From positions 1-39,862 of the forward strand of contig NZ_JBEFNA010000016.1 of NCBI RefSeq assembly GCF_040199715.1: a stretch of 39,862 bases of DNA, given 5' to 3'. This stretch comes from Fusobacterium sp. SYSU M8D902. Lineage in GTDB: Bacteria; Fusobacteriota; Fusobacteriia; Fusobacteriales; Fusobacteriaceae. The translations under genes were made by a program, and so were the position numbers. Of this stretch, positions 7,515 through 16,318 are shown piece after piece. Within the stretch, counting starts at the first letter, position 1. Each line of letters begins with the position of its first letter. The notes below the pieces were generated by a model. The model saw only the letters and a program-made list of their open reading frames with translations. It ran no database searches and was not told where the DNA came from.

Positions 7515-8336
7515 ATGTTAAAAAAAAGAGTTGCTATTTTACTATCTGTCATAGCTATTTTTTTCTGGAATATCTCTCAATCAAAAGCTGAGAGCATTCA
7601 AGAAGAGATAGAAAAAATAGAGGAAAAATCTATTGAGTATGAAGAGATTATATCGAATACTGAAACTCAATCAAATTTAAATATCAATTCTAGTGAGTTA
7701 GCTAATCTTTGGGATGCTGAACTTAATTTTTTGTGGAAAAGACTTGTTAAAGAATTAAATGCTGAACAGAAGAAAAAGGTATTAGCACAGCAAAGGGCTT
7801 GGATAAAAAGAAAAGAAGCAGATATAAAAGCTACTGGAGCAGAGTATGAAGGTGGAAGTATTCAACCATTGATATACAATTCAAGAACTGCAGAACTAAC
7901 AAGAGCAAGGGTATATGTACTTGCTAAATATTTAGCACATGCTAGAAAAGAACCTTTTATTGTTTCAAATAAGATTAAAGAGAGTATAAACGAAGCGGAT
8001 CCAAGTTTATATGATATTTTTAAATCATTTGAGGGATGTTGGGAAATATATGAAGAAACTAATAAATATATTGGAATTGAAAGAACAGATATGTCTTTAT
8101 ATGGTGTAGATGGAAGTAATTGGACTCTTTGGATAACTGATGGTGTGGTTCTTTCAGACTTAAATGTATATAGTTATACAAAAGAAAGTATCATTTTTAA
8201 AGTTTCAAATAATGGAAAAGATAGTTTTTATAGACTTGGGATAAATGTTGATTATTCTCTTATTTTTGAAAGTGGAAACTCTTTAGACGAGATGGAAAAT
8301 CCTATATTTTCTTATGATTTTAAAGAACGTAAATAA
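7515..8336 (+). CDS. Secreted protein with LprI-like (DUF1311) domain
   Basis: The protein has an N-terminal signal peptide (hydrophobic core in residues 5-22, possible cleavage around SKA/ES). An acidic spacer follows, then a region around residues 55-155 resembling the lysozyme-inhibitor LprI N-terminal domain: ELNFLWKRLVKELNAEQKKK, QRAWIKRKEADI, GGSIQPLIYNSRTAELTRAR. The usual Cys pair of that domain is absent. The remaining C-terminal 100 residues are Trp- and aromatic-rich, perhaps a small beta domain, and are not recognised. LprI proteins inhibit lysozyme in some bacteria, but the domain is widespread and the activity here is unproven. An AGGAGG precedes the ATG. It follows the mgl terminator and probably has its own transcription, ending convergently with the LytTR regulator gene. 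Confidence 0.7.
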   Translation: MLKKRVAILLSVIAIFFWNISQSKAESIQEEIEKIEEKSIEYEEIISNTETQSNLNINSSELANLWDAELNFLWKRLVKELNAEQKKKVLAQQRAWIKRKEADIKATGAEYEGGSIQPLIYNSRTAELTRARVYVLAKYLAHARKEPFIVSNKIKESINEADPSLYDIFKSFEGCWEIYEETNKYIGIERTDMSLYGVDGSNWTLWITDGVVLSDLNVYSYTKESIIFKVSNNGKDSFYRLGINVDYSLIFESGNSLDEMENPIFSYDFKERK

Positions 8337-8365
8337 ATGAAATATCTATAAGTTGTATTTTATAC

Positions 8366-8398
8366 AGAGGAGTTGAGATATTATTAATCAACTCCTCT
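8366..8398. terminator. Shared terminator between convergent genes
   Basis: Perfect 11-bp inverted repeat (AGAGGAGTTGA / TCAACTCCTCT, 11-nt loop) between the stop codons of the LprI-like gene (+) and the LytTR gene (-). T-rich sequence follows on the plus side; the minus side is weaker. Confidence 0.6.
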
Positions 8399-8403
8399 TA
8401 TAT

Positions 8404-9126
8404 TTATTTTATGCTTAATAATTCTTTAAACTCTTTAATATTATTTCTACTAACGGGGATTTTAGATTTTATATTTTCAATTTTTAAAATGTATGTTCCA
8501 TTAAACCAAGGTTCAATCTCTCTGATTTTATCAAGATTTACAATATATGATCTGTGAGTTCTATAGAATCTATTTTTAGGAAGGAGCTCCTCCCACTTAG
8601 AAAGATTTAACTTGGAAGTATAACAAAAATCTTGTGTATAAATAAGGCTCTCTTTCTCTATAATCTCAATGTAGCAGATCTCATCAATGGATAGGACAAT
8701 CATTTTTTCACCAAGCATTACAGTTATTTTATTGAGTCTATTATTTTCCTTAGGAATACTACTTATCTTAGAGTTTTCAAGATTGGATAAAACCTCATTT
8801 ATTCTAGCTTCTGAATAGGGCTTTAACAGATAATCAAAAGCTTTTATCTCAAAGGCTTCAGCAGCATAGTCTTTATATGCAGTAATAAATATAATTTTAA
8901 GATCTGGATTTAATTTCGTGATAATTTTTCCTAAACTCATTCCGTCTAATTCAGGCATATTTATATCTAAAAAAATAGCATCCACACTGTTATCTTGAAT
9001 GAATTTTAAAGCATCAATTGGGTTATCAAACTCTTTTTCTAATTCAATTCCTTCGTGGAGAGAAAGAAAGTACTTAAGTTCCTCTCTAGCAGGAAATTCA
9101 TCTTCAACTATGATACATTTAAGCAT
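8404..9126 (-). CDS. LytTR-family response regulator
   Basis: This is a two-component response regulator: an N-terminal receiver (residues 1-120) with acidic residues Glu8 and Asp9, phospho-acceptor Asp54 in FLDINMPELDG and conserved Lys102. It is joined to a C-terminal LytTR DNA-binding domain (about 140-240), seen in ICYIEIIEKESLIYT, FYRTHRSYIVNLDKI and IPVSRNNIKEFKE. LytTR domains bind direct repeats about 21 bp apart and usually activate transport or cell-wall genes. The gene is 9 bp downstream of its sensor kinase with a good AGGAGG site, so they are co-transcribed. The closest E. coli analogues are BtsR and YpdB; BtsR activates the CstA-family gene btsT, which fits the CstA-type gene lying divergently here. 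Confidence 0.92.
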   Translation of the reverse strand: MLKCIIVEDEFPAREELKYFLSLHEGIELEKEFDNPIDALKFIQDNSVDAIFLDINMPELDGMSLGKIITKLNPDLKIIFITAYKDYAAEAFEIKAFDYLLKPYSEARINEVLSNLENSKISSIPKENNRLNKITVMLGEKMIVLSIDEICYIEIIEKESLIYTQDFCYTSKLNLSKWEELLPKNRFYRTHRSYIVNLDKIREIEPWFNGTYILKIENIKSKIPVSRNNIKEFKELLSIK

Positions 9127-9135
9127 AAGAACCTC

Positions 9136-10803
9136 CTATTCAATATAAAATGAAATTTTTGTACCTTGATTAAGTTTTTCTATAACTAATCCTTTACCAT
9201 ATAGTAATTTCAATCTGTTATGAACATTTTTTAAACCAATACTTTTATCGATCTTAGTATCAATATCAGCAATAGTCTGTTCACTAATTCCGACTCCATT
9301 GTCCTCAATAGTAATAATAGCACCCTTCCCATATTGTTTTCCAGAGATGAGAACAGTTCCTCCTTCTCTTTGTTTAAGTATTCCATGTTTGACACTATTT
9401 TCAACAAGTGGTTGTATGATTAAGCTTGGTAGTTCAATATTTTCAATCTCTGAAGGGATGTCATATTCAACATTTATCTTATCACCAAAACGAGCCTTCT
9501 CTATGTTAATATAGGCTTTTACCTGTTCTAACTCTTTTATTAAAGGAAGGTGTTTAGACGTATTTTCAAGATTGTATCTCAAATATGTAGAGAGATTTAA
9601 GATGATCTCTCTAGATTTATCAGGGTTTATTCTTACAAAAGATGAGATAGTGTGAAGAGCATTAAATAAAAAATGTGGATTTATTTGAGTTTGTAATGCT
9701 CTCAATTCTGCATCTTTAGCCATTGCTTTAAGATTTTCAATATTGCTTAATTCCAATTGGGTAGAAATTAGCATTGAAAGTCCTTCAGCTAGATATTTTT
9801 TTCTAGATGTTATCAATTTAGAGGTATCAAAATATAATTTTAATGTTCCACAAATCTTTTTTTCACCTTGAAATAGTGGAAGTATTATACAAGACTTAAT
9901 ATTTCCATTGATACACTGAAAGCTACTAACTTCACTCTCTTCCTTTCCTAGAATAACTAATTCTCCACTGTTTAAAACTTGTTTTGTAGCATTGCTCTTT
10001 ATTTTACAATGATCTAAGGTATATTCATTAGAGATGACATGACTAGCAATTATATACTCAGTATCAGTTATAACAACGACCTTTGCTTCTAAAGATTCTA
10101 AAATAATCTTACAAACCTCATTGAGAGACTCTCCTTTTCTAAAAAAAGGAAGTGACTTATTTGCAATTTCTAAGGCAAGCTTAGCTTGTTTTCCAGCAGA
10201 TCTCTCTTTTTCAGAGATTAAATCTTCAATAATGATAAGTACAATAGAAACTCCTAAAGCATTTGCTAGTATCATAGGAAGATAGATTGTTTTAACAATA
10301 TCCTTTGCCACTTCAAAGCTATAGAAATAGTATCCAGTAACAAGAATTAAAAACATACTGATATTTTCAATGATAAAGCCACTAAAAAATCCATAGATAT
10401 AGCAGTTCTTTTCATTTGTTTTTTGATAGAAACCTGAGGTAACAAATCCTCCAACAATAGAGGCAATACTACAAGCTACAGTAGTAGGACTGTGTATATC
10501 TACAAAAAATCTATGAAAACCAGCTACAATTCCTGTTATTATCCCAACTTGTGGACCAGCAATGATACCAGCTACAGCTACTCCAATATTTCTAGTATTA
10601 ACAATAGCTCCCTTATACTCTATTCCAGTGTATGTTCCAATGATTGATAGAAAAGAAAAGAATATTGAAAGTAGGATAATGTCTTTTTTATTATATATTT
10701 TTTTAGTAAAAATATCTTGAGCACTTTTAAATTTTGTAAAGAAAAATGCAAGGGCAATAATATAGCCCAGATTATTTAAAATTCGGCTAGTTAATTCAAA
10801 CAT
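9136..10803 (-). CDS. LytS-family sensor histidine kinase
   Basis: This membrane sensor kinase phosphorylates the adjacent LytTR regulator. Order of parts: a 5TMR-LYT membrane domain (residues about 1-195) with the family motif NTRNIGVAVAGIIAGPQVGI and the following GFHRF; a GAF-like cytosolic domain (about 215-345); a His_kinase region with the phospho-acceptor His377 in QTQINPHFLFNALHT; and an HATPase domain with QPLVENSVKHG, EDNGVGIS and a C-terminal GLKNVHNRL box. The 555-residue length matches LytS/BtsS/YpdA. In characterised members the signals are extracellular pyruvate or membrane potential; the ligand here is unknown. AGGAGG precedes the ATG, and the intergenic space with the divergent CstA-family gene carries an extended -10 promoter and three phased repeats. 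Confidence 0.94.
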   Translation of the reverse strand: MFELTSRILNNLGYIIALAFFFTKFKSAQDIFTKKIYNKKDIILLSIFFSFLSIIGTYTGIEYKGAIVNTRNIGVAVAGIIAGPQVGIITGIVAGFHRFFVDIHSPTTVACSIASIVGGFVTSGFYQKTNEKNCYIYGFFSGFIIENISMFLILVTGYYFYSFEVAKDIVKTIYLPMILANALGVSIVLIIIEDLISEKERSAGKQAKLALEIANKSLPFFRKGESLNEVCKIILESLEAKVVVITDTEYIIASHVISNEYTLDHCKIKSNATKQVLNSGELVILGKEESEVSSFQCINGNIKSCIILPLFQGEKKICGTLKLYFDTSKLITSRKKYLAEGLSMLISTQLELSNIENLKAMAKDAELRALQTQINPHFLFNALHTISSFVRINPDKSREIILNLSTYLRYNLENTSKHLPLIKELEQVKAYINIEKARFGDKINVEYDIPSEIENIELPSLIIQPLVENSVKHGILKQREGGTVLISGKQYGKGAIITIEDNGVGISEQTIADIDTKIDKSIGLKNVHNRLKLLYGKGLVIEKLNQGTKISFYIE

Positions 10804-10831
10804 AAAACCTCCTTAAGATAGTTTTCTACTA

Positions 10832-10840
10832 ATTATAACA
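10832..10840 (-). promoter_or_regulatory. Promoter of the lytS-lytTR-type operon
   Basis: Minus strand TGTTATAAT, an extended -10 element, about 30 bp upstream of the kinase start. The -35 hexamer is weak (TTTTTA at 17 bp spacing). Confidence 0.5.
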
Positions 10841-10868
10841 CAAAGAGTAAATTATAAAAAGTAAAAAG

Positions 10869-10931
10869 CATTTAAAGATAAAAAAAAGACATTTTAAGTA
10901 AAAAAAAATGCATTTCACAGATAAAAAAACA
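10869..10931 (+). repeat. Three 21-bp direct repeats, probable LytTR-regulator operator
   Basis: CATTT starts at 10869, 10890 and 10911, exactly 21 bp apart, each followed by an AG(A)TA segment and an A tract; consensus CATTTnAnAGATAAAAAA. Two-helical-turn spacing of direct repeats is the known binding geometry of LytTR proteins such as AgrA. The array is about 30 bp upstream of the probable -10 (GATAAA at 10963 preceded by TGT) of the CstA-family gene. Binding by the neighbouring regulator is inference. Confidence 0.55.
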
Positions 10932-11000
10932 AAAAAATCAATAGATAGTGTACCATATATGTGATAAAGTAATTGAATACTAAACAGAAGGAGGAAAAAT

Positions 11001-12416
11001 ATGATAAGTTTTATAGTATCGATCATATTATTGATAGTAGGTTATGCTATCTATGGAAAAGTAGTAGAAAATATATTTGGACCAGATGAAAATGCGTTAA
11101 CACCAGCTAAGAGATTACAAGATGGTGTTGACTATGTAGAGATGGATTGGAAGAAGACGTTTTTAATTCAATTTTTAAATATAGCAGGAACAGGACCTAT
11201 ATTTGGAGCTGTAGCAGGAGCAATGTGGGGACCAGCAGCATTTGTTTGGATAGTTTTTGGTTGTATATTTGCAGGAGCAGTACACGACTATCTAATAGGA
11301 ATGATGTCATTGAAAAAAGATGGTGCTAGTGTTGCTGAGTTGGTAGGAGAAAACTTAGGTAATGGAGCAAAACAGTTAATGAGAGTGTTCTCTGTTGTAC
11401 TATTAATATTAGTAGGAGTTGTATTTATAACAAGTCCAGCAGCTATTTTAAATGACTTAACAGGAATAGATAAGATGGTTTTAATAGGAATAATAATAGT
11501 ATACTATCTAATTGCAACTGTATTACCAATAGATAAAGTAATTGGAAAAATCTATCCAATATTTGGAATAGCTCTATTAGTGATGGCAATTGGAATCGGA
11601 TTTGGTATAGTTATTCAGGGATATGATATTCCAGAGGTAGCTTTTCACAACTTCCACCCAAAAGGAACTTCAATTTTCCCATACCTTTGTATATCAATAG
11701 CTTGTGGAGCAATCAGTGGATTCCATGCAACACAATCACCTATGATGGCAAGATGTATGGCTAATGAAAAAGAAGGAAGAAGAGTATTCTATGGAGCAAT
11801 GATTTCAGAAGGAATAGTTGCATTAGTATGGGCAGCAGCAGCAATGTCTTTCTTTGGTGGAACAGAAGGATTAGGAGGAGCTCTAGCAAATGGTGGAGCA
11901 GCTGTAGTAGTTAATAAAATATCAGGAACTGTATTGGGAAAAGTAGGAGGAGCATTAGCAATATTAGGAGTTGTAGCTTGTCCAATAACTTCAGGAGATA
12001 CAGCTTTCAGAAGTGCTAGACTTACAATAGCTGATGCAATTGGTTATAAACAAGGTCCTGTATTAAATAGATTTGTTGTAGCTATACCATTATTTGCAAT
12101 AGGAATTGCACTATGCTTTATTGATTTTAATGTTCTTTGGAGATATTTCAGCTGGTCAAACCAAACATTAGCAACAATAGCTTTATGGGCAGCAAGTAAA
12201 TATTTGGCAAATAGAGGAAAAAATTATAAGATTGCTATGATTCCAGCTATGTATATGACTGTTGTAGTTACATCATATATTATAATAGCTCCAGAGGGAT
12301 TTGTAAGATTTTTCAGTGGTGTTCCAACAAGTACAATAGAGTTAATTGGAAATGTATCAGGTATAATTTTATCACTTATCTGTACTATAGGATTTATGAG
12401 ATCACTAAAAAAATAG
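11001..12416 (+). CDS. cstA: CstA-family transporter (carbon starvation protein; pyruvate or peptide uptake)
   Basis: CstA-family proteins are inner-membrane transporters; E. coli BtsT takes up pyruvate and CstA takes up pyruvate or peptides. This 471-residue protein is the short form common in Clostridia and Fusobacteria, compared with about 700 residues in E. coli. It has many hydrophobic helices and the motifs FLNIAGTGPIFGAVAGAMWG, GAVHDYLIGMMSL, GAISGFHATQSPM and TSGDTAFRSARLT that mark the family, plus a C-terminal FSWSNQTLATIALWA. A GGAGGAAAAAT site precedes the ATG. It is divergent from the LytS/LytTR pair and preceded by three phased repeats, so it is likely that system's target. The substrate cannot be read from sequence. 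Confidence 0.9.
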   Translation: MISFIVSIILLIVGYAIYGKVVENIFGPDENALTPAKRLQDGVDYVEMDWKKTFLIQFLNIAGTGPIFGAVAGAMWGPAAFVWIVFGCIFAGAVHDYLIGMMSLKKDGASVAELVGENLGNGAKQLMRVFSVVLLILVGVVFITSPAAILNDLTGIDKMVLIGIIIVYYLIATVLPIDKVIGKIYPIFGIALLVMAIGIGFGIVIQGYDIPEVAFHNFHPKGTSIFPYLCISIACGAISGFHATQSPMMARCMANEKEGRRVFYGAMISEGIVALVWAAAAMSFFGGTEGLGGALANGGAAVVVNKISGTVLGKVGGALAILGVVACPITSGDTAFRSARLTIADAIGYKQGPVLNRFVVAIPLFAIGIALCFIDFNVLWRYFSWSNQTLATIALWAASKYLANRGKNYKIAMIPAMYMTVVVTSYIIIAPEGFVRFFSGVPTSTIELIGNVSGIILSLICTIGFMRSLKK

Positions 12417-12446
12417 TTATTAATAATACATTTTATACTTATAAAG

Positions 12447-12470
12447 AGTCTAGAGAGATCTAGGCTTTTT
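12447..12470 (+). terminator. Terminator of the cstA-type gene
   Basis: AGTCTAGA and TCTAGGCT form an 8-bp stem (one T-G pair) with a GAGA tetraloop, followed by a run of T. Confidence 0.8.
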
Positions 12471-12547
12471 ATTTTATAAAAAAAATTCGTAAATTTTTAT
12501 AAAATATGGTAAAATAAAGGGTAAATTATAAAGGAATAGGTGATGTT

Positions 12548-14311
12548 ATGTTTTTGCCTACTACAATGGAAGAGGTAAAAAAAATAGGATGGGAAGAATT
12601 AGATATAATATTAGTATCAGGGGATACATATATAGATAGCTCTTACAATGGAAGTGCTGTCATAGGAAAATGGTTAGTAAAAAATGGTTTTAGAGTTGGA
12701 ATAATAGCTCAACCAGATATAAATAGTGATGTAGATATAAAGAGATTGGGACAACCTAGATTATATTGGGCAATATCAGGGGGTTGTGTAGATTCAATGG
12801 TGGCTAACTATACAGCTACTAAGAAGAAGAGAAAACAAGATGATTTTACTCCTGGTGGAGAGAATAATAGAAGACCAGACAGAGCGGTAATAGCTTATAC
12901 AAATTTAGTAAAAAGATATTTTAAAAATTCAGATATACCTATTGTAATAAGTGGAATAGAGGCTAGTTTGAGAAGAATTACTCACTATGATTATTGGAGT
13001 AATAATTTGAGAAGACCTGTTATATTTGATGCTAAGGCAGATATTCTATCTTATGGAATGGGAGAGAAATCTATGTTAGCCCTAGCTAAAGCCTTAAAGG
13101 GTGGAAGAGAATGGAGAAATATAAAAGGGTTGTGTTATATAGCCAAAGATAAAAAGGATAGTTACTTACAACTACCAAGCCACGAAGAGTGTTTAGAAGA
13201 TAAATTAAAATTTATAGAAGCTTTTAATATTTTTTATAGAAATTGTGATCCTATAACTGCTAAGGGAATTTATCAAAAATGTGGAGATAGATATTTGATT
13301 CAAAATCCACCAAGTGAAAACTTCTCTTCACAAGAGTTAGATGATATCTATTCAATGGAATTTGAGAGAGAGGTACACCCTTACTATAAAAAAATGGGTG
13401 ATGTGAGAGCACTAGATACAATAAGAAACTCTGTAACAACTCATAGAGGTTGTTATGGTGAGTGTAATTTCTGTGCAATAGCAATTCACCAAGGTCGTAC
13501 TGTAATCTCAAGAAGTGAGGATTCTATTGTTGAAGAGATAAAGAAAATATCAGGAGCACCAAAGTTTAAAGGATATATAGCAGATGTGGGAGGACCTACA
13601 GCTAATATGTATCAAGTGGAATGTAGTAAAAAACTGAAGTTAGGAGCTTGTCAGGATAGGAGATGCCTATATCCACAAAAATGTCCAGCATTAAAAATAG
13701 ATCATAGTAAGCAAGTTGATCTGTTAAATAGATTAAAGAAAATAGATAAGATAAAGAAAATATTTATTGCATCTGGAATAAGATATGATATGATTTTAGA
13801 TGATAAAAAATGTGGACAGTTGTATTTAGAGGATATAATAAAGGATCATGTATCTGGGCAGATGAAAATAGCTCCAGAACACACTGAGGATAAGGTACTT
13901 TCTCTTATGGGAAAACAGGGAAAAACACTTTTAAAGGATTTTAAAGAGAGATTTTATAAGATTAATGAGAAGTATGGCTTGAAACAGTTTTTGACTTATT
14001 ATCTAATAGCAGCACACCCAGGTTGTACAGAAAAAGATATGTTAGACTTAAAGAGATTTGCATCTGCAGAATTGAGAGTAAACCCTGAGCAGGTACAGAT
14101 ATTTACACCGACTCCTTCAACATACTCTACACTCATGTATTATACAGAGATAAATCCATTTACAATGAAAAAAATGTATGTTGAAAAGGATAATGGAAAG
14201 AAACAGAAGCAGAAAGATATAGTAGTTGTTCAAGAAAAAAGTTCGAAATTAAAAAATGGAAATACTAATAATAAAAATAAAAAAAATTATAATAGAAAGA
14301 TAGGGAGGTAA
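12548..14311 (+). CDS. YgiQ family radical SAM protein
   Basis: A cytoplasmic radical SAM enzyme of the YgiQ (UPF0313) family, whose substrate is unknown. The [4Fe-4S] cluster motif is Cys302-x3-Cys306-x2-Cys309 within RGCYGECNFCAIAIHQGR, which is typical. The N-terminal domain shows FLPTTMEEVKKIGWEELDI, DSSYNGSAVIGKWL and PVVISGIEASLRR-like segments (here PIVISGIEASLRRITHYDYW). C-terminal features include GQMKIAPEHTEDKVL and VQIFTPTPSTYSTLMYYT, followed by a basic low-complexity Lys/Asn tail often seen in the family. At 587 residues the size is normal. The ribosome binding site is weak (aggtgatgtt). A TGGTAAAAT extended -10 lies about 35 bp upstream. It is followed after 3 bp by der, so the two genes are probably co-transcribed. 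Confidence 0.9.
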   Translation: MFLPTTMEEVKKIGWEELDIILVSGDTYIDSSYNGSAVIGKWLVKNGFRVGIIAQPDINSDVDIKRLGQPRLYWAISGGCVDSMVANYTATKKKRKQDDFTPGGENNRRPDRAVIAYTNLVKRYFKNSDIPIVISGIEASLRRITHYDYWSNNLRRPVIFDAKADILSYGMGEKSMLALAKALKGGREWRNIKGLCYIAKDKKDSYLQLPSHEECLEDKLKFIEAFNIFYRNCDPITAKGIYQKCGDRYLIQNPPSENFSSQELDDIYSMEFEREVHPYYKKMGDVRALDTIRNSVTTHRGCYGECNFCAIAIHQGRTVISRSEDSIVEEIKKISGAPKFKGYIADVGGPTANMYQVECSKKLKLGACQDRRCLYPQKCPALKIDHSKQVDLLNRLKKIDKIKKIFIASGIRYDMILDDKKCGQLYLEDIIKDHVSGQMKIAPEHTEDKVLSLMGKQGKTLLKDFKERFYKINEKYGLKQFLTYYLIAAHPGCTEKDMLDLKRFASAELRVNPEQVQIFTPTPSTYSTLMYYTEINPFTMKKMYVEKDNGKKQKQKDIVVVQEKSSKLKNGNTNNKNKKNYNRKIGR

Positions 14312-14314
14312 AAA

Positions 14315-15637
14315 ATGAAGCCTATTGTTGCAATAGTTGGAAGACCAAATGTTGGAAAATCAACATTATTTAATAATCTGGTAGGAGATAGAGTGGCTAT
14401 AGTTGATGATATGCCAGGTGTAACAAGAGATAGACTGTATAGAGAGACAGAATGGAATGGGACAGAGTTTGTAGTAGTTGATACTGGAGGACTTGAGCCA
14501 AGAAATAATGATTTTATGATGACAAAGATAAAACAACAAGCTGAAGTTGCTATGAATGAAGCTGATGTAATTTTATTTGTTGTAGATGGAAAGTGTGGGG
14601 TAAATCCTTTAGATGAGGAGATTGCCTATATTTTAAGAAAGAAGAATAAACCAATCATCTTATGTGTAAATAAGATTGATAACTTCTTAGAGCAACAAGA
14701 TGATGTTTATGATTTCTGGGCTCTAGGATTTGAACATCTAATACCTATTTCTGGGGGACACAAGGTAAACCTTGGAGATATGTTGGATATGGTAACTGAC
14801 ACAATTAAAAAAATTGATATTCCTGAAGATGAGGAAGATGTTTTAAAACTTGCTATTATAGGAAAACCTAATGCTGGAAAATCATCATTAGTAAACAGAC
14901 TTTCTGGAGAAGAGAGAACAATAGTAAGTGATATTGCTGGTACAACAAGAGATGCAATAGATACAATTGTTGAGTTTGATGAGAAAAAATATATGATAAT
15001 AGATACAGCTGGTATCAGAAGAAAGTCAAAAGTTGAAGAGAGCTTAGAGTATTATTCAGTACTTAGAGCTATAAAAACAATAAAAAGAGCAGATGTTTGT
15101 TTACTTATGTTAGATGGAAAAGAGGGACTGAGTGAACAAGATAAGAGAATAGCAGGAATAGCTGCAGAAGAGTTAAAACCTATAATTATAGTTGTTAATA
15201 AATGGGATTTAGTAGATAAAAAAGGAAATACAATGGAGAAGATGAGAGAGAAACTTTATGCAGAACTTCCATTCTTATCATATGCTCCAATAGAGTTTGT
15301 ATCAGCTTTAACAGGTCAAAGAACAACAAAATTATTAGAGATAGCAGATACAATCTTTGAAGAGTATAACAAGAGAATATCTACAGGTATCTTAAATACA
15401 GTATTAAAAGAAGCTGTACTTATGAATAACCCACCAACTAGAAAGGGAAGAGTAGTTAAAATTAACTATGCAACACAAGTATCAGTTGCTCCACCAAGAT
15501 TTGCATTATTCTGTAACTATCCAGAACTTATACACTTCTCATATGCTAGATATATAGAGAATAAATTTAGAGAAGCTTTTGGATTTGATGGATCTCCAAT
15601 ATTAATTAGCTTTGAAAAGAAAAATGGTGAAGAATAA
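14315..15637 (+). CDS. der: Ribosome biogenesis GTPase Der (EngA)
   Basis: Der is an essential double-domain GTPase that assists 50S subunit assembly. GTPase domain 1 has P-loop GRPNVGKST (9-17), a switch containing DMPGVTRDR, DTGG and NKID. GTPase domain 2 has GKPNAGKSS (183-191), DIAGTTRDAID, DTAGIRRKSKVEE and NKWD. The C-terminal KH-like domain follows, with NPPTRKGRVVKINYATQV and HFSYARYIENKFREAFGF. At 440 residues it is full length. GGGAGG lies before the ATG. The start is 3 bp after the YgiQ-type gene, indicating coupling. The downstream terminator is shared with a convergent gene. Confidence 0.97.
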   Translation: MKPIVAIVGRPNVGKSTLFNNLVGDRVAIVDDMPGVTRDRLYRETEWNGTEFVVVDTGGLEPRNNDFMMTKIKQQAEVAMNEADVILFVVDGKCGVNPLDEEIAYILRKKNKPIILCVNKIDNFLEQQDDVYDFWALGFEHLIPISGGHKVNLGDMLDMVTDTIKKIDIPEDEEDVLKLAIIGKPNAGKSSLVNRLSGEERTIVSDIAGTTRDAIDTIVEFDEKKYMIIDTAGIRRKSKVEESLEYYSVLRAIKTIKRADVCLLMLDGKEGLSEQDKRIAGIAAEELKPIIIVVNKWDLVDKKGNTMEKMREKLYAELPFLSYAPIEFVSALTGQRTTKLLEIADTIFEEYNKRISTGILNTVLKEAVLMNNPPTRKGRVVKINYATQVSVAPPRFALFCNYPELIHFSYARYIENKFREAFGFDGSPILISFEKKNGEE

Positions 15638-15731
15638 TTTAATAATTTTGTAATAATTTTGACATAATTCTATGTTATTATTAATACATAATAAATCTTT
15701 CCCCAAAATATTTTATATATTAGATAACAAA

Positions 15732-15774
15732 CAATAAGAAGCCATTAGATGATCTAATGGCTTCTTATTGTTTT
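15732..15774. terminator. Bidirectional terminator between der and a convergent small gene
   Basis: A perfect 18-bp stem (arms 15732-15749 and 15753-15770, 3-nt loop), extendable by three A-T pairs, with T runs on both strands. It lies immediately after the stop codon of the minus-strand gene and about 95 bp after der. Confidence 0.9.
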
Positions 15775-15775
15775 A

Positions 15776-16186
15776 CTATAAATTTTCAGATAATTCAAAT
15801 ATCAACTGTTCACGAATCTCTTTATATCCTTGTAAAATAGAGATTTTCCAATTACTTCCATAAAGTTTAACTTCAAAACTATCAATCTCACTATCTAAAT
15901 TTTTAGCTGTAACTTTTTTCTTATCGTAAATAAGGGCTCTTTTCTCCTCTTTACCCTCTATTGAGATTATTAGCATACCCTTTGAAAATCCTTTGATAAG
16001 CACTTCAGCAGCTCTTTCTGTTTCAAATTTTTCAATAGCTCTCTCTTTTCTATTTTCAGCATTTTTTCTTTTATTTTCAGTAAGTCTTTTAAACTTCTTC
16101 TCTTCTTCTAGTCTTTTAGCTTTTTTCATCTTTTTATTGATGCCATAAGCCTTTCCTTTCGGTTTATCTTTACTAATAATTTCCAT
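15776..16186 (-). CDS. Conserved-looking hypothetical protein with basic coiled-coil N-terminus
   Basis: I do not recognise this 136-residue protein. It has no signal peptide or membrane segment. Residues 1-60 are extremely rich in Lys, Arg and Glu (KKMKKAKRLEEEKKFKRL) and predicted to be helical or coiled coil, suggesting nucleic-acid or ribosome contact. Residues 65-136 look like a compact beta-rich domain (LIKGFSKGMLIISIEGKEE, FEVKLYGSNWKISILQGY). An AGGAG site precedes the ATG, and an extended -10 (TGATATAAT, 16222-16230) is located upstream, so expression is plausible. It is convergent with der and shares its terminator. Function unknown; a small RNA-binding role is only speculation. Confidence 0.6.
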   Translation of the reverse strand: MEIISKDKPKGKAYGINKKMKKAKRLEEEKKFKRLTENKRKNAENRKERAIEKFETERAAEVLIKGFSKGMLIISIEGKEEKRALIYDKKKVTAKNLDSEIDSFEVKLYGSNWKISILQGYKEIREQLIFELSENL

Positions 16187-16221
16187 AGTTCACTCCTTGA
16201 TCAAAAATATTATACTATTTT

Positions 16222-16230
16222 ATTATATCA
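16222..16230 (-). promoter_or_regulatory. Extended -10 promoter of the small basic protein gene
   Basis: Minus strand TGATATAAT about 36 bp upstream of the gene start; no good -35. A second TATAAT-like sequence is a few bases nearer the gene. Confidence 0.45.
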
Positions 16231-16318
16231 TATTTAACAGAAATATAAAAATGTACTAGATTTTTTTTGAAAAAAATTATAGAATAAAAAATACATAAAT
16301 TTAGATTTTGGAGGAAGA

